DNA from: DATFVJ01 sp963851085
GTDB lineage: Bacteria > Actinomycetota > Actinomycetes > Streptosporangiales > Streptosporangiaceae
Length of the DNA: 64,000 nt
Assembly: GCA_963851085.1 (NCBI GenBank)
Contig: CAWKNX010000024.1
Coordinates: forward strand, 124,001 to 188,000
Direction of reading: 5' to 3'
Shown here: positions 62,971 to 64,000 of the stretch, piece after piece
Layout of the letters: each line of letters begins with the position of its first letter
How positions within the stretch are numbered: the stretch's first letter is position 1
Position numbers and translations under genes: made by a program
The notes under the pieces: model-generated
Seen by the model: the letters and a program-made list of their open reading frames with translations, nothing else
Database searches by the model: none
Told to the model about the DNA's origin: nothing

Positions 62971-63192
62971 GCTGCTCCTCCTTGTCTCGGATGTTACTGG
63001 GCAGGGCGGTCAGGAATGACGGCAACGTGGATCCCGGCCACCGGCGTCGCCGAGACGCCCGGCATTTGCCAGACCAGTCTGCGAGCACGTTTAGCTGTGG
63101 TGTGGCGGTAGCTGTGGCGTGGCGGCCGCCCGCCGGTAGCGTGATGCTGGACCGGTACATGATGAGCTCAGACTGGCGGAGGCGAGACGAGA

Positions 63193-63807
63193 ATGAACCG
63201 GTTCGAGCAAGGCGTCCGCGACTGCATGATCCCCACGGCGAAGCTGTTGGACCAGACGACCGAGCCGCTGCACCGTGCGATACTCCTCAACTTCTGGCGG
63301 CACGTGCATCTTGAGGGAGCCGGGGAGTTCGGCAAGATCGTGGCGCCGGACATGATGGTCGACCATCCCGTGTACAGGGTTACCTGGGGGGCCACTCCCG
63401 CTGTCATTGAGGGCAAGGATGGCGTCCTCGGCTTCTACAACAGCGTCGGGGAGGCAGTGCTGTGGCACTCCGACGACCGTCTCGCCGTGGCCGACTGGGG
63501 CATCTGCGACGAGCTCACCTTCCACCAGCTAGCGGCCGGTTCGGATCTGAGGGCACTCGGTTACGGCGTCGGCGACCCAACGGGCCTGTATCACGTATCG
63601 AGCCGCCAGGCATTCATCTGGCCCTATGACGAGTGGGCCCGGCTGGCGGGTGAGAACCTGTACGAGGACAAGACCAGTCTGCGTATCGAGGAGGTCGATC
63701 CGGCTGAGGCCACCACACCCGCGCGCGTCCGCGAGATCCACCGCGAGCAGCTGAGCAAGCTCGAGGAGGAGCGGGGGGACAAGTTCTGGGTGCTGGACCG
63801 CGCCTGA
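63193..63807 (+). CDS. SnoaL/NTF2-like fold protein
   Basis: 204 aa; GGAGGCGAGACGAGA precedes ATG. The body (EPLHRAILLNFWRHVHLEGA, DMMVDHPVYRVTWGATPAVI, ADWGICDELTFHQLA) resembles the NTF2-like SnoaL superfamily: a cone-shaped pocket for small molecules. A charged helical tail (QLSKLEEERGDKFWVL) follows. It is divergent from the island; nothing suggests it is part of it. Substrate unknown. The last 190 bases of the window hold no recognised feature. Confidence 0.7.
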   Translation: MNRFEQGVRDCMIPTAKLLDQTTEPLHRAILLNFWRHVHLEGAGEFGKIVAPDMMVDHPVYRVTWGATPAVIEGKDGVLGFYNSVGEAVLWHSDDRLAVADWGICDELTFHQLAAGSDLRALGYGVGDPTGLYHVSSRQAFIWPYDEWARLAGENLYEDKTSLRIEEVDPAEATTPARVREIHREQLSKLEEERGDKFWVLDRA

Positions 63808-64000
63808 CCGATCCGGTACGGGTGCTGTGGGTGAGCTTCACTGTCCGTAATAGCCGCCGGTTCCCGCTCGATGGCTGTCAGCAGGCGAGTCCGGCAGTCC
63901 TGTATTCAGTTGTTCGTCATGGCTGCCGCGCCTGCAAGGCTGCCAGGCGGGCAGGTCAGGGTCGGCGGGTGGTCCGCATGGCGGTGCATTTCGGCGCAGG

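Overview
This window comes from a very GC-rich, gene-dense actinomycete. The support is a regulator of the XRE/DUF5753 type followed by two DUF397 genes, a DUF574-type S-adenosylmethionine methyltransferase, a large ATP-binding LuxR (LAL) regulator, multi-PAS signalling proteins, many GTG starts and ATGA/GTGA stop-start overlaps. A Streptosporangiales-like or related filamentous genus would fit, but the sequence alone does not fix the genus. No rRNA, tRNA, CRISPR array or intact transposase was recognised.

Layout. 1-3.7 kb: a glycosyltransferase operon (5'-truncated GT87 membrane enzyme, GT2, DUF2064/TIGR04282, methyltransferase). 4-6.5 kb: proS and a small membrane protein. 6.5-9.6 kb: XRE/DUF5753 plus two DUF397 genes, then two small genes of mobile-element flavour, one frameshifted. 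9.7-18.7 kb: GNAT, a 3-hydroxyisobutyrate-dehydrogenase-like enzyme, a signalling block (single-domain response regulator, OmpR-type regulator, three-PAS histidine kinase, PAS-GGDEF-EAL protein) and the DUF574 methyltransferase. 18.7-22 kb: a DUF885 peptidase-like protein, an AraC remnant, a thiamine-binding-fold protein and a membrane protein. 22.4-28.8 kb: a LacI regulator followed by a complete branched-chain amino-acid-type ABC transporter, with two similar LacI-operator-like sites between them. 28.8-42.5 kb: a LAL regulator, adenosine-specific kinase, Tat-exported animal-type haem peroxidase, two aldo-keto reductases, a membrane-anchored binding/vWA-like protein and a secreted unknown. 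42.8-45.9 kb: small membrane proteins and a compact four-gene unit resembling the disulfide-maturation part of a methylamine-utilisation (mau) cluster, but built around an 18-cysteine Tat-exported protein instead of methylamine dehydrogenase.

48.1-63.0 kb is the most interesting region: six genes on one strand that look like a defence or genome-maintenance island. It has a NYN/LOTUS-domain nuclease-like protein, a 627-aa protein I do not recognise, a 1551-aa superfamily-2 helicase with a C-terminal DUF1998 domain and many zinc ribbons, and homologues of Wadjet type III JetA (DUF2397/TIGR02677), JetB (DUF2398/TIGR02678) and JetC (TIGR02680, SMC/SbcC-like). The Wadjet nuclease JetD (DUF2399/TIGR02679) is not present where expected. 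Beyond jetC lies a short relic of an MFS transporter. The assembly is either a decayed Wadjet or a variant in which another protein supplies the effector step.

Two genome-scale patterns stand out. First, a 55-59-bp palindrome (arms TCATGATCGCGGTAAC.../...GTTACCGCGATCATGA) occurs four times between genes. Second, short tandem repeats (12-114 bp units) occur in many intergenic gaps and inside linkers of real genes; two genes (GT87/GT2 and the 9.1-9.6 kb gene) appear broken by a small indel in or beside such GC-rich repeats.
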